Assembly: GCA_963835215.1 (NCBI GenBank)
Contig: CAWIES010000003.1
Location: 1-64,000, forward strand
Length of the DNA: 64,000 nucleotides
Reading direction: 5' to 3'
DNA from: Roseiarcus sp963835215
Lineage (GTDB): Bacteria > Pseudomonadota > Alphaproteobacteria > Rhizobiales > Beijerinckiaceae
The position numbers and the translations under genes were made by a program. The notes under the pieces are model-generated. The model did not search any database. It had not been told where the DNA came from and was given only the letters and a program-made list of their open reading frames with translations. Positions 38,404 through 47,633 of this stretch are shown here, piece by piece (the stretch's first letter is position 1; every line of letters starts with the position of its first letter).

Positions 38404-39532
38404 TCACCCAAACATCACCACCTGCCGCACCGCCTCAGCGTTGCGCAGGCGGTCGAAGCCCTCGTTGATGTCCTCGAGCCGCAGATGGTGGGTCAGCAAC
38501 TTGTCGACCGCCAGGCGACCCGATTGGAAGAGGGCGACGAAATTGGGCAGATCGCGGCGCGGCACGCAGGAGCCGACGTACGAGCCCTTGAGCGTGCGCT
38601 CGTCGACGACCAGGCTCATCGCCTGGATCGACAGCTTGCGATCGGGATGCGGCAATCCAGCGGTGATGGTGACGCCGCCGCGCGCGGTCGCGGCATAGGC
38701 GAGTTCGAGCGCCGGCACGGCGCCCGCCATCTCGAAAAAGAAATCGACCCCGCCACGCGACAGCTCTTTGATGCGAGCGACAGCGTCGGGCGCGCCGGCG
38801 TTGACCGCGTCGGTCGCGCCGAGCTTCAGCGCATAGGCGAGCTTGTCGTCGGAGAGATCGACGGCGACGACTTGCCGCGCGCCGCTGACCACCGCGCCGA
38901 GCACGGCGGCGAGGCCGACGCCGCCAAGCCCGACCACCGCGACACTGGCGCCAGGGGGAACCTTCGCCGTGTTGACCACCGCGCCGACACCGGTCAGCAC
39001 CGCGCAGCCAAACAGCGCCGCATGATCGAGCGCCAGTGCGGGATCGACCTTGATGCAGGAACTCCTCAGCGACCACCGCATATTCGGCGAAGGCGGAGAC
39101 GCCGAGATGGTGGTTGACCGGCGCGCCGTCGCAGACGAGCCGCCGCGCGCCCGACAGTAGCGAGCCGGCGACATTGGCGCGCAAGCCCGGCTCGCACAAC
39201 GCCGGCCGACCGCCAGCGCAAGGCAGGCAATGGCCGCAGCTCGGCATGAACACCATCACGACGTGATCGCCCACCGCGAGATCGGCGACGCCTTCGCCGA
39301 GTTCGGCGACGACGCCCGCAGCCTCGTGGCCGAGCACCATCGGCGTCGGCCGCGGCCGGGAGCCATCGATTACCGACAGATCGGAATGGCAGAGACCGGC
39401 GGCCGCCATGCGCACGAGCACTTCGCCGCGGCCGGGGCCGGCAAGGTCGACCTCGACGATCTCCAGCGGGCGCGAGGTCGCGTAAGGGGGCGCAGCGCCA
39501 ATCGCCCGCAGCATCGCCGCCTTGATCCGCAT
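38404..39532 (-). CDS. zinc-dependent alcohol dehydrogenase, frame broken near 39063
   Basis: Medium-chain NAD(P)-dependent alcohol dehydrogenase. The catalytic zinc region is GLCHSDLSVIDG and GHEAAGVV. The structural zinc Cys cluster is intact in SCGHCLPCAGGRPALCEPG. After a break (an extra T in GAGGAGTTCC, giving EE-SCIKVDPALALDHAAL) come the Rossmann motif VVGLGGVGLAAVLGAV and the C-terminal GGVTITAGLPHPDRK and LLTHHLRLEDINEGFD. Start at 39532 (MRIKAAMLRAIGAAPPY). The length of about 375 residues and the conserved AVLTGVGAVVNTAKV stretch resemble class III-type enzymes, but the substrate cannot be assigned. Confidence 0.87.
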
Positions 39533-39608
39533 ATCCCGCGCCTCCGCCCTTTGGCCGGACACGGTCATAGCGCCGATCGCGCGACGCCGCCAACGGACAG
39601 CGGCGACC

Positions 39609-39634
39609 CCCTCTCCTCGTACACGGGGAGAGGG
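39609..39634. repeat. hairpin repeat (family A) at the end of the phn import operon
   Basis: CCCTCTCC (39609-39616) and GGAGAGGG (39627-39634) form a perfect 8-bp stem with a 10-base loop, 14 bases beyond the phnE stop. It may stop phnDCE transcription. The stem sequence matches the 4931-4954 hairpin arms at their outer ends. Confidence 0.6.
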
Positions 39635-39647
39635 GACGGAGAACGCT

Positions 39648-40472
39648 TCAGGCCACCAGCCGCCGCAGCAGCGCGGAACCGCGCTCGGCGAGCATCACCA
39701 GGATGAAGGTCGCGATCAGCAGCAGCGACACGGTCTGGTATTGGAAGAGGTTCATCGCGGTGAGCAAGCGGAAGCCGATGCCTCCCGCGCCGACGAAGCC
39801 GAGCACCAGCGAAGAGCGCAGGTTTTCGTCGAAGCGATAGAGGCTGATGCCGAGTAGCGAGGGCAGCACGCCGGGCGCGACCGCGTGGGTGAAGACCTGC
39901 AGCCGGCTTGCGCCGGTCAGCGTGAGCGCCTCGACCGGACCGAAATCCATGTCCTCGATCACTTCGGCGAACAGCCGGCCGAGCATGCCGACCGAGTGCA
40001 CCGCCAACGCCAGCGCGCCGGGGAACGGGCCGAGGCCGACGGCGGTGACGAACAGCAATGCCCACACGAGATCGGGCACGGCGCGCGTTAAAGCGATCAC
40101 GCCGCGGGCAAGATAGTAGAGCGGGCGCGCCGGCGTCACGTTGGAGGCCGCCAGCAACGACAGCGGCACGGCGAGGATGACGCCGAACACCGTGCCGAAG
40201 ATCGCCAGATCGATGGTCTCGAGCGCGGGCCACGCCGTGTCGCCGAGCTCACTCCAGGCAGGGGGCATCGCACGGCTGATGATGTCCGCCATGCCGTGAG
40301 CGCCGGTGATGAGGTCTCCCGGGCGCGCCTGCACGACCCACAGCGCCTGGCCGACGATGGCGAGCGCGAGCAGCGCGATAGCGACGCCAATCAGCCGCCG
40401 GCCGAACCGCGCGGCGGAAAAGGAAGAGGCGCCGGCATGGGCCGCGCCGATCGCGGCGCCGTCGACGCTCAT
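39648..40472 (-). CDS. phnE: phosphonate ABC transporter permease
   Basis: Inner-membrane channel of the phosphonate importer. 274 residues, starting within the phnC stop (ATGA). A first helix at about residues 26-48 is followed by the BPD_transp_1 domain with five further helices. The coupling EAA-type loop reads FAEVIEDMDFGPVEALTLTGASRLQV. The conserved GFVGAGGIGF segment of PhnE lies near the C-terminus. No second permease gene is present, so a homodimer is expected. Confidence 0.94.
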   Translation of the reverse strand: MSVDGAAIGAAHAGASSFSAARFGRRLIGVAIALLALAIVGQALWVVQARPGDLITGAHGMADIISRAMPPAWSELGDTAWPALETIDLAIFGTVFGVILAVPLSLLAASNVTPARPLYYLARGVIALTRAVPDLVWALLFVTAVGLGPFPGALALAVHSVGMLGRLFAEVIEDMDFGPVEALTLTGASRLQVFTHAVAPGVLPSLLGISLYRFDENLRSSLVLGFVGAGGIGFRLLTAMNLFQYQTVSLLLIATFILVMLAERGSALLRRLVA

Positions 40473-41254
40473 GCCGCGAGATCCCGATAAAGGAGTGCGA
40501 TCGCCTGCTCGGCGCAAAGTTCCGCTGGAAGATCGAAGGCGACGGCGCCATTGCGCAGGCCGACGACACGGTGCGAATAGCGCAGCGCCAGCGCCGGCTG
40601 ATGCAGCACGCAAAGCACCGCCAGGCCCTCCTCGTCGGCGAGCTGGCGTAAGAGGCGCATGATCTCTTCGGCCGCTTCCGGATCGAGGCTCGCCACCGGC
40701 TCATCGGCGAGGATCAGCTTGGGGCGCTGGGCGAGCGCGCGCGCGATCGCTGCGCGCTGCGCCTGTCCGCCCGACAGCGTATCGGCGCGCTGGGCGCCGA
40801 GCCGCTCAACGCCGACCTTGCGCAGGAGTTCCTGCGCCAGCGGCAGTTCCTCGGCCGGCAGACCGCCGAGGGTCGTCCAGAGTGTGCGGCGACGACCGAG
40901 CGCGCCGCTGGCGACGTTGGCCAGCACGCTACGCCGTTTCACCAGATTGGCGCGTTGGAACACCATCGCCAGCGCCAGACGCGCATCGTGCAACCTGCGC
41001 CCGCTCAACCGGGCGAGATCGCGCCCGTCGACGATCACCGATCCCTCGCTCGGGTCCTGAAGCCGCGCGATGCAACGCAGCAGCGTCGTTTTACCGCCGC
41101 CGTTGCCGCCGAGGATCGTCACCAACTCGCCGGCGCGCACGGTGAGATCGACGCCGTTGAGCGCCAGTTTGCCGTTTGGATAGCGCATGCGCAGGCCGCT
41201 GACCGCGAGCCGCGTCTCGGCTTCTAGCGCCGCGGGGCTCACCGCCGCGCTCAC
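40469..41254 (-). CDS. phnC: phosphonate ABC transporter ATP-binding protein
   Basis: ATPase of the phosphonate importer, 261 residues. Walker A is GGNGGGKTT (about residues 49-57), the Q-loop region VFQRANLVKRRSVLANV is of PhnC type, the ABC signature is TLSGGQAQRAAIARAL and Walker B LILADEP. The start overlaps the phnD stop by four bases and its own stop overlaps phnE, so all three subunits are made in step. Confidence 0.95.
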   Translation of the reverse strand: MSAAVSPAALEAETRLAVSGLRMRYPNGKLALNGVDLTVRAGELVTILGGNGGGKTTLLRCIARLQDPSEGSVIVDGRDLARLSGRRLHDARLALAMVFQRANLVKRRSVLANVASGALGRRRTLWTTLGGLPAEELPLAQELLRKVGVERLGAQRADTLSGGQAQRAAIARALAQRPKLILADEPVASLDPEAAEEIMRLLRQLADEEGLAVLCVLHQPALALRYSHRVVGLRNGAVAFDLPAELCAEQAIALLYRDLAA

Positions 41255-42144
41255 AGTTTGCTGATATCGACTTTCAGGGTCGAGACCAGATCGCGGATCT
41301 GGTCGAAGGCGCTGTCGACCTGCGGCACCGTGCGCAGCGCGGGGTCCTCGTTGGCGGCGAGGAATTTCTGGTCGGCGTCAGGAAGATCGTGCAGATCGAG
41401 CGAAGAGAGAACCTTGGCGAGACGGTCCTTGAACGCCGCGTCCATGTCGCCACGGATGCAGATCGGATCGATCGGGATCGGGCCTGACTTCCACAGCGTG
41501 ACATAGGCTTTGTCGTCATACTCGTCGTGCAGCTTGGCGCTGGCGATTTCTTCGCTGTTCAGCTCGCCAGATAGCACCTTGTGATTGCGCAGCGCTTCAA
41601 ACGAAGCGGTGTGGCTGCCGGCGTAGATCGCCACGATGCCGCTGTCGGGATCGATGCCGTTCTTACTCAAACCAAAGGCGGGAAAGAGATGCCCAGAGGT
41701 CGACGCCGGGTCGGAATAGGCGAAGGACTTGCCCGCGACGTCCGCCAGCTTGTCGATGCCCGAGCCCGGCCAAGTGACGATCGAAGCGTAGTAGCTCGAC
41801 GGTTTGCCGTCCGCGTTGCCGAAGGTCGCGACCGCTTCGGCCTTGGCGACCTGATGAGCCAGAACATACCCGAGCGGACCGAACTCGCCGATCTCGAGCT
41901 TGCCGTTGCGCATCGCCTCGATCTCGGCGGTGTAGCTGGTGGCGACGAAAAGCTGCACCGGGCAGCCCAGCTTGTCGCCGATCAATTTGGAGAGGTCGCC
42001 GTAGACCGGCAGCATCCGCTGCGCCGACTCGTAGGGTTCGACGCCAAAGCGGACCCCGTCCGCGGGGCAATCGGCCGCGCGCGCGGACCCAGCCACGATG
42101 AGGGCGCCAGAGACGACGACGAGATACAGCGACGATCGCATCAT
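41251..42144 (-). CDS. phnD: phosphonate ABC transporter substrate-binding protein
   Basis: Periplasmic binding protein, 297 residues, with a signal peptide (MMRSSLYLVVVSGALIVAGSARA). Blocks typical of PhnD: FGVEPYESAQRMLPVYGDL at the start, LFVATSYTAEIEAMRNGKLEIGEFGPLGY, FAYSDPASTSGHLFPAFGL with the Ser/Thr-rich phosphonate-binding site, and YAGSHTASFEALRN. GGGGCAGGAAC precedes the ATG. First gene of the leftward phnDCE operon, divergent from phnG. Confidence 0.95.
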   Translation of the reverse strand: MMRSSLYLVVVSGALIVAGSARAADCPADGVRFGVEPYESAQRMLPVYGDLSKLIGDKLGCPVQLFVATSYTAEIEAMRNGKLEIGEFGPLGYVLAHQVAKAEAVATFGNADGKPSSYYASIVTWPGSGIDKLADVAGKSFAYSDPASTSGHLFPAFGLSKNGIDPDSGIVAIYAGSHTASFEALRNHKVLSGELNSEEIASAKLHDEYDDKAYVTLWKSGPIPIDPICIRGDMDAAFKDRLAKVLSSLDLHDLPDADQKFLAANEDPALRTVPQVDSAFDQIRDLVSTLKVDISKL

Positions 42145-42172
42145 GTTCCTGCCCCGATGTTGGCGAAAAGAT

Positions 42173-42190
42173 TTCCAACTCAAGCTGGAA
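42173..42190. promoter_or_regulatory. inverted repeat upstream of phnD
   Basis: TTCCA and TGGAA are separated by eight bases, about 30 bp upstream of the phnD start. The position fits a regulator site for the import operon, but the match to a Pho box is poor and no regulator gene is linked. Confidence 0.3.
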
Positions 42191-42373
42191 GGTATAGTTG
42201 CGCGGCGTGACGGTTTGTTAACTCGCGCAAGACGCGCGGCGCGGAGACGGACGACGACCGCTCATGCCTGCGGCGCCCCCCTGCGCAGGACGCGGAAACG
42301 ACAGCGGATTTGCTTTTTTGGCGGCGTCTGGCTTCATTTGTCGTCGCGCCGCCGATGATGAAGCCGCCGGGCG

Positions 42374-42407
42374 ATCGACGCACAAACGTCATCGACGCAC
42401 GAGTGTC
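42374..42407. promoter_or_regulatory. 17-bp tandem direct repeat just upstream of phnG
   Basis: ATCGACGCACAAACGTC (42374-42390) and ATCGACGCACGAGTGTC (42391-42407) agree at 14 of 17 bases, directly in tandem, each followed by AT. The second ends 24 bases before the phnG ATG. A tandem direct repeat suits a regulator binding as a head-to-tail dimer. The 17-bp period is not the 11-bp period of Pho boxes. Confidence 0.45.
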
Positions 42408-42431
42408 ATGGAACAAGATCAGAAGGGCGCC

Positions 42432-42923
42432 ATGGTTAGCAGCGCAGCGATCGGCGATCCGGCGGCGAAAGACTCGCATATCGAGGCGCGACGGCGCGCG
42501 ATGGCGTTGTTCGCGCGGGCGCGTCTCGACGAGCTCGCGGCGCCGGTCGCCGAGCTCTTGCCCAAGGGCGGCGAGCGCGACCTCAAGCCGGTCGAGACCG
42601 GCCTCGTCATGCTGCGTGGGCGCATCGGCGGCGACGGCGCGCCGTTCAACCTCGGCGAGGCGACGGTGACGCGGGCGATCGTCGAACTCGCAACTGGCGA
42701 GCGCGGCTTTGCCCATATCCTCGGGCGCGATGAGAAACGCGCCCGGCTGGCGGCGCTCGCCGACGCGCTGTGGCAGCGCGCGGAAACGCACACGGCGATC
42801 GAAACGGCGATCCTATCGCCGGTGGCGGCGCGGCTCGCCGCAGAAGCGGCCAAGACTCGGGCCGAGACCGCCGCGACGCGGGTCGACTTCTTCACCCTGG
42901 TGCGCGGCGAGGACGCGGCATGA
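42432..42923 (+). CDS. phnG: carbon-phosphorus lyase complex subunit PhnG
   Basis: Subunit of the PhnGHIJ core complex that converts alkylphosphonates via ribose 1-triphosphonate. 163 residues. Start ATG 42432 with AAGGG just upstream; the ATG at 42408 has no such site. Blocks: RARLDELAAPVAELL, VETGLVMLRGRIGGDGAPFNLGEATVTRA, and GFAHILGRDEKRARLAALADAL. First gene of the rightward operon. Its stop overlaps phnH (ATGA). Confidence 0.94.
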   Translation: MVSSAAIGDPAAKDSHIEARRRAMALFARARLDELAAPVAELLPKGGERDLKPVETGLVMLRGRIGGDGAPFNLGEATVTRAIVELATGERGFAHILGRDEKRARLAALADALWQRAETHTAIETAILSPVAARLAAEAAKTRAETAATRVDFFTLVRGEDAA

Positions 42924-43507
42924 GCGCGCTCGCCTTCGCCGATCCGGTGTTCGATTCGCAGGTCGCGTTCCGCCGCATCCTGCAGGCGATCAGCGCGCCC
43001 GGAACGATCCTCGCGTGCGGCGAAGCGCTGGCCCCGCCAGCTTCACTTCGGCCCGCCGCCGCGGCGGCGCTGCTGACGCTCGCCGACTTCGAGACGCCGC
43101 TGTGGATCGCCCCGTCGTTTTCCGACGAAGTCGCAGCCTATCTCCTGTTCCACACCGGCGCGCCGCGCGCGCCGACGGCGAGCGAGGCCGCGTTCGCGTT
43201 GGTCGATCTTGCCGCCGACGGGCTCGTCCTCGACAGCTTTGCTTTGGGAAGCGCAGAGTATCCCGACCGCTCGACCACGATCGTCGCGCAGGCGGCGACG
43301 CTCGAAAACGGTCCGCCCCTCGTCTTGTCCGGGCCGGGCATTCGCGAGGCGGCCACGCTCGCGCCCATGCCCCTGCCCGCAGGCTTCGTCGAACAATGGG
43401 CGGCCAACCGCGCCCGCTTCCCGCTCGGCGCCGATCTGATCCTCGCCGCCGGAACGCGCATCGCCGCGCTGCCGCGCTCGACGATCATCGCCAAAGGAGC
43501 GCGCTGA
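42920..43507 (+). CDS. phnH: carbon-phosphorus lyase complex subunit PhnH
   Basis: Core-complex subunit, 195 residues. Family blocks are FADPVFDSQVAFRRILQAISAPG at the start, LTLADFETPLW, FHTGAPRA, LGSAEYPDRSTTIVAQ and LSGPGIREAATLA. PhnH is a pyridoxal-enzyme-like fold without the cofactor, acting structurally. Overlaps phnG and phnI by one to four bases, so stoichiometric synthesis is likely. Confidence 0.94.
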   Translation: MSALAFADPVFDSQVAFRRILQAISAPGTILACGEALAPPASLRPAAAAALLTLADFETPLWIAPSFSDEVAAYLLFHTGAPRAPTASEAAFALVDLAADGLVLDSFALGSAEYPDRSTTIVAQAATLENGPPLVLSGPGIREAATLAPMPLPAGFVEQWAANRARFPLGADLILAAGTRIAALPRSTIIAKGAR

Positions 43508-44619
43508 TGTATGTCGCGGTCAAAGGCGGCGAGCGCGCAATCGCCAACGCCCATGCGCTGCTCGCCGATGTGCGACGCGGCGATCGGGCCGTCGCCGAAA
43601 TCGAGACGGCGCAGATCGACGAACAGCTTTCGCTCGCCGTCGACCGGGTGATGAGCGAGAGCTCGCTCTACGATCGTCAGATCGCCGCGCTGGCGATCAA
43701 GCAGGCGCGCGGCGATCTGATCGAGGCGATCTTCCTCGCCCGCGCCTATCGCACCACGCTTGCCCGCTTCGGCTTCGCCGAGCCGCTCGACACCGGCGCG
43801 ATGGCGACGCGCCGGCGCGTCTCGGCGACCTACAAGGACCTTCCCGGCGGCCAGGTGCTCGGCCCGACCTTCGACTACACCCACCGGCTAATCGACTTTT
43901 CGCTTGAAGAGCCTGGCGATCCGCCCCTGCCCGCCTCCGCGCCGGCGGAAGCGGCGGCGCCGATGACGCGCGTCGTCGACATCATCGCGGGCGACGATCT
44001 GATCGAGCGCAATCCAGTCGCCGACCCAGCGACGCCGGTCGCCGACATCACCCGCGATCCAACCGAATTCCCCGCTTCCCGCGACGCGCGGCTGCAGACG
44101 CTGGCGCGCGGCGACGAAGGCTTTCTGCTCGGGCTCGGCTATTCGACCCAGCGCGGTTATGGCCGCAATCATCCGTTCGTCGGCGAAATCCGCTTTGGCG
44201 AGGTCGAGGTCGAGATGGTCGTGCCCGAACTCGGTTTCGCCGCGCCGCTGGGCACGATCGCACTCACCGAATGCCAGATGGTCAACCAGTTCAAGGGTGG
44301 CGACGGCGAGCCGGCGCGCTTCACCCGCGGCTATGGCCTCGTCTTCGGCCAGAGCGAGCGCAAGGCGATGTCGATGGCGCTGGTTGACCGCGCGCTGCGC
44401 GCCGAGGAGCTGGGCGAAGAGCGCAAGGGTCCGGCGCAGGACGAGGAATTCGTGCTCTCGCACGCCGACAACGTGCAGGCGACCGGCTTCGTCGAGCACC
44501 TCAAGCTGCCCCACTACGTCGACTTCCAGGCCGAGCTGGCGCTGCTGCGCCAGATGCGGCGTGAAGCGGCCGAGAGCGCCGCCAAGAGCGCGGCCCCGCG
44601 CGCGGAGGCCGCCGAATGA
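43507..44619 (+). CDS. phnI: carbon-phosphorus lyase complex subunit PhnI
   Basis: Core subunit with nucleosidase activity that, with PhnG, H and L, displaces adenine from ATP by the phosphonate. 370 residues, starting in the TGATG overlap with phnH and preceded by AAAGGAG. Blocks: MYVAVKGGERAIANAHALL, QLSLAVDRVMSESSLYDRQ, GFLLGLGYSTQRGYGRNHPFVGEIR, and NQFKGGDGEPARFTRGYGLVFGQSERKAM. The Ala/Glu-rich C-terminus is slightly extended. Confidence 0.95.
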   Translation: MYVAVKGGERAIANAHALLADVRRGDRAVAEIETAQIDEQLSLAVDRVMSESSLYDRQIAALAIKQARGDLIEAIFLARAYRTTLARFGFAEPLDTGAMATRRRVSATYKDLPGGQVLGPTFDYTHRLIDFSLEEPGDPPLPASAPAEAAAPMTRVVDIIAGDDLIERNPVADPATPVADITRDPTEFPASRDARLQTLARGDEGFLLGLGYSTQRGYGRNHPFVGEIRFGEVEVEMVVPELGFAAPLGTIALTECQMVNQFKGGDGEPARFTRGYGLVFGQSERKAMSMALVDRALRAEELGEERKGPAQDEEFVLSHADNVQATGFVEHLKLPHYVDFQAELALLRQMRREAAESAAKSAAPRAEAAE

Positions 44620-45471
44620 GCGCCCAGCCCTACAACTTCGCCTATCTCGACGAACAGACGAAGCGGATGATCCGCCGCGCCATCCTCAAGGCGGTCGCGA
44701 TTCCCGGCTATCAGGTTCCCTTCGCTTCGCGCGAAATGCCGATGCCCTACGGCTGGGGCACCGGCGGCGTGCAGGTGACCGCCGCGATCATCGGCCCCGA
44801 CGACGTGCTGAAGGTGATCGACCAGGGCGCCGACGACACCACCAACGCGGTGTCGATCCGCGCCTTCTTCGCCAAGACGGCGAATGTCGCGACGACCACC
44901 AACACCACCGAGGCGACGATCATCCAGACCCGCCACCGCGTGCCCGAGACGCCGCTGACGGGAGAGCAGATTCTCGTCTACCAGGTGCCGATCCCAGAGC
45001 CGCTGCGTTTCCTCGAGCCGCGCGAAACCGAGACCCGCACCATGCACGCGCTCGCCGAATATGGCGTCATGCACGTCAAGCTCTACGAGGACATCGCGCG
45101 CCACGGCCATATCGCGACGACCTACGCCTACCCGGCCAAGGTCGCCGACCGTTACATCATGGACCCCTCGCCGATCCCCAAGTTCGACAATCCCAAGCTC
45201 GACAATTGCCCGGCGTTGCAACTGTTCGGCGCCGGCCGCGAGAAGCGTATCTACGCCATTCCGCCCTATACCAAGGTCGTCTCGCTCGACTTCGAGGACC
45301 ATCCGTTCGAGCGCACCAAATTCGCGGGGGCTTGCGAATTTTGCGGCGCGACGGAACTCGTTCCTCGACGAGGTGGTCATCGACGACAAGGGCGGCCGGA
45401 TGTTCGTCTGCTCCGACACCGACTATTGCGAGAAGCGGCGAGCGGTCAGCCAGAAGGACGCTGCAGAATGA
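44616..45471 (+). CDS. phnJ: carbon-phosphorus lyase catalytic subunit PhnJ, frame broken near 45352
   Basis: Radical SAM enzyme that cleaves the C-P bond of 5-phosphoribosyl 1-phosphonate. Intact family stretches: YNFAYLDEQTKRMIRRAILKA, PYGWGTGGVQVTAAII, QGADDTTNAVSIRAFF and the long AEYGVMHVKLYEDIARHG. The cysteines are present as CEFCGAT (Cys240 and Cys243) and MFVCSDTDYCEKR, which together hold the iron-sulfur cluster and catalytic Cys. An extra G after GCGACG near 45352 shifts the frame between the two Cys pairs; the second frame gives NSFLDEVVIDDKGGR and stops at 45471, overlapping phnK. Likely an indel, because phnJ is indispensable to the pathway. Confidence 0.93.
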
Positions 45472-46271
45472 TGGCCGATCGCGGGAGCACGGCGGACATG
45501 ACTGCCCCGCTGCTTTCCGTCCAACGGCTCAACAAACGCTTTGGCGCGATCTCAGCCTGCCGCGACATCTCCTTCGAGCTCGAAGAGGGCGAGGCGCTGG
45601 CGATCGTCGGCGAATCGGGCTCGGGCAAGACGACGCTGCTCAATCTGGTCGGCGGCGCGCTCGCGCCAGACTCGGGCGAAGTGACCTATCGCCTGCGCGA
45701 CGGTTCCGCGCGCGCGCTCTCGTCCCTGAGCGAAGCCGAGCGGCGGGCGCTGATGCGCACCGATTGGGGCTTCGTCCACCAGGACGCGTCGCGCGGGCTG
45801 CGCATGAACGTCTCGGCCGGCGGCAACATCGGCGAGCGGCTGATGGCCATCGGCGATCGCCACTACGGCGACATTCGCGCCGCCGCACTCGACTGGCTGG
45901 CGCGGGTCGAAATCGCGGCGACGCGCATCGACGATTCGCCCTCGACCTATTCGGGGGGCATGCGCCAGCGCCTGCAGATTGCCCGCAACCTGGTCACCCG
46001 CCCGCGCCTGATCTTCATGGATGAGCCGACCGGCGGCCTCGACGTCTCGGTTCAGGCGCGACTGCTCGATCTCTTGCGCGGCCTGATCGCTGACATGGGC
46101 CTCGCGGTGGTGCTGGTCACCCACGATCTTGCCGTGGCGCGGCTGCTGTCGCATCGCATTCTGGTCATGCGCCAGGGAGAGGTGATCGAGAGCGGCCTCA
46201 CCGACCGGGTGCTCGACGACCCGCAGGCGCCCTACACGCAGCTCCTCGTCTCCTCGGTGCTGGCGGCATGA
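45468..46271 (+). CDS. phnK: carbon-phosphorus lyase system ATP-binding protein PhnK
   Basis: ABC-type ATPase that docks on the PhnGHIJ core, not a transporter subunit. 267 residues. Walker A GESGSGKTT, a PhnK-type insertion DWGFVHQDASRGLRMNVSAGGNIGERLM, signature YSGGMRQRLQIARNL, Walker B LIFMDEPTGGLD. Two adjacent ATGs (45468, 45471); the first overlaps the phnJ stop. Overlaps phnL by four bases. Confidence 0.94.
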   Translation: MMADRGSTADMTAPLLSVQRLNKRFGAISACRDISFELEEGEALAIVGESGSGKTTLLNLVGGALAPDSGEVTYRLRDGSARALSSLSEAERRALMRTDWGFVHQDASRGLRMNVSAGGNIGERLMAIGDRHYGDIRAAALDWLARVEIAATRIDDSPSTYSGGMRQRLQIARNLVTRPRLIFMDEPTGGLDVSVQARLLDLLRGLIADMGLAVVLVTHDLAVARLLSHRILVMRQGEVIESGLTDRVLDDPQAPYTQLLVSSVLAA

Positions 46272-46988
46272 GCGTGGCTTCCCCCACTCCGCTCCTTCGC
46301 GTCGAGGGTCTCGCCAAGACCTTCACCTTGCACCTGCATGGCGGGGCGCGGCTTCCGGTCGTGCGCGGCGTCTCATTCACCGTCGCGGCGGGCGAATGCG
46401 TGGTGCTCGGCGGCCCTTCCGGTGTCGGCAAGTCGTCGATCCTCAAGATGGTCACCGGCAATTATCTTGCCGGCGAAGGCCGTATCCTCCTCACTGAGGG
46501 CGAGCGCACGATCGACATCGCCCAAGCCAGCCCACGTGAGATTCTCGACGCGCGGCGGCGCATCGTCGGCTATGTCAGCCAGTTCCTGCGCGTCATTCCA
46601 CGCGTCTCGGCGCTCGATATCGTCATCGCAGCGGCGCAGGAAGCAGGGCTCGACCACGCCGCCGCGCGCGAGCGCGCCGTCTCGCTGCTCGCCGCGGCTG
46701 CGCCTGCCCGCCGCGCTGTGGACGTTGCCGCCGGCGACCTTCTCGGGCGGCGAGCAGCAGCGCGTCAACATCGCCCGCGGCTTTGCCGGCGAGCATCGGC
46801 TGCTGGTGCTCGACGAGCCGACCGCCTCGCTCGACGCCGCCAATCGCGATGCGGTGGTCGCCTTGATCGAAGAGCGCAAGGCGCGCGGGACCGGCTTTCT
46901 CGCGATCTTCCACGACGAAGACGTGCGCGCGCGCGTCGCCGACCGCATCGTCGACATCGCAAGCTTTGCTGACCGCGAGGCCGCATGA
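46268..46988 (+). CDS. phnL: carbon-phosphorus lyase system ATP-binding protein PhnL, frame broken near 46708
   Basis: ABC-type ATPase required with PhnGHI to form ribose 1-triphosphonate. Walker A GGPSGVGKSS, IVGYVSQFLRVIPRVSALDIV. After a break near 46708 the second frame supplies LPPATFSGGEQQRVNIARGFAGEHRLLVLDEPTASLD and the H-loop FLAIFHDEDVR. Restored length about 240 residues, normal. The stop overlaps the next start (ATGA). The break is probably an indel. Confidence 0.92.
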
Positions 46989-47629
46989 GCGCTTCCCCCG
47001 CCCATCGCCCGCGCGCAACGCGCCTCTCCGAGACGCCGCTCGTCCACCCGAGCGCGGTCCTCAGGGACAGCGCGCTTGGCCGCTTCGTCGAGATCGGCGA
47101 GCGCTGCGTCATCGCCGAGACCCATGTCGGCGACTATTCCTATCTGATGCAGGACTGCGAGACCTGGGCGACGCGGATCGGCAAGTTCGTCAACATCGCC
47201 TCGCATGTGCGGATCAACGCCACCAACCATCCGACCTCGCGCGCGACGCTGCACCATTTCACCTATCGCGCCGACGACTATTGGACCGACGCGACGCGCG
47301 AAGAGAGCTTCTTTGCCTGGCGGCGCGAGAACGGGGTGACGATCGGCCACGACGTCTGGATCGGCCATGGCGCGACCGTGACGCCAGGCGCGACCATCGG
47401 CAATGGCGCGGTGATCGGCGCCGGCGCGGTGGTCACGCACGATGTGGCGCCCTATACGATCGTCGCCGGCGTGCCCGCCCGGCTGATCAAGCCGCGCTTT
47501 GCCGAAGGGATCGGCGCACGCATGGACGCGCTCGCCTGGTGGGACTGGCCGCACGCCACGTTGCGCGCGGCGCTCGACGACTTTCGCACCCTCTCCGCCG
47601 AGGCGTTCCTCGACAAGCATGGAGCCTGA
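46985..47629 (+). CDS. phosphonate-cluster hexapeptide-repeat transferase
   Basis: 214-residue left-handed beta-helix acyltransferase of the type found in many phn operons. Hexapeptide rungs are clear: VHPSAVLRDSALGRFVEIGERC, GVTIGHDVWIGHGATVTPGATIGNGAVIGAGAVV and the family end VAGVPARLIKPRF. A chloramphenicol-acetyltransferase-like HHFTYRADDYW region holds the likely catalytic His. Position between phnL and phnM suggests acetylation of an aminophosphonate or intermediate, as PhnO does in enterobacteria, but this is inference. Confidence 0.9.
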   Translation: MSASPAHRPRATRLSETPLVHPSAVLRDSALGRFVEIGERCVIAETHVGDYSYLMQDCETWATRIGKFVNIASHVRINATNHPTSRATLHHFTYRADDYWTDATREESFFAWRRENGVTIGHDVWIGHGATVTPGATIGNGAVIGAGAVVTHDVAPYTIVAGVPARLIKPRFAEGIGARMDALAWWDWPHATLRAALDDFRTLSAEAFLDKHGA

Positions 47630-47633
47630 CGCA

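Noticed and set aside
42145..42431. Pho box in the phnD-phnG space
   Set aside because: GTCAT occurs twice but 17 bp apart, and no CTGTCAT pair with 11-bp spacing exists on either strand. I do not call a PhoB site.
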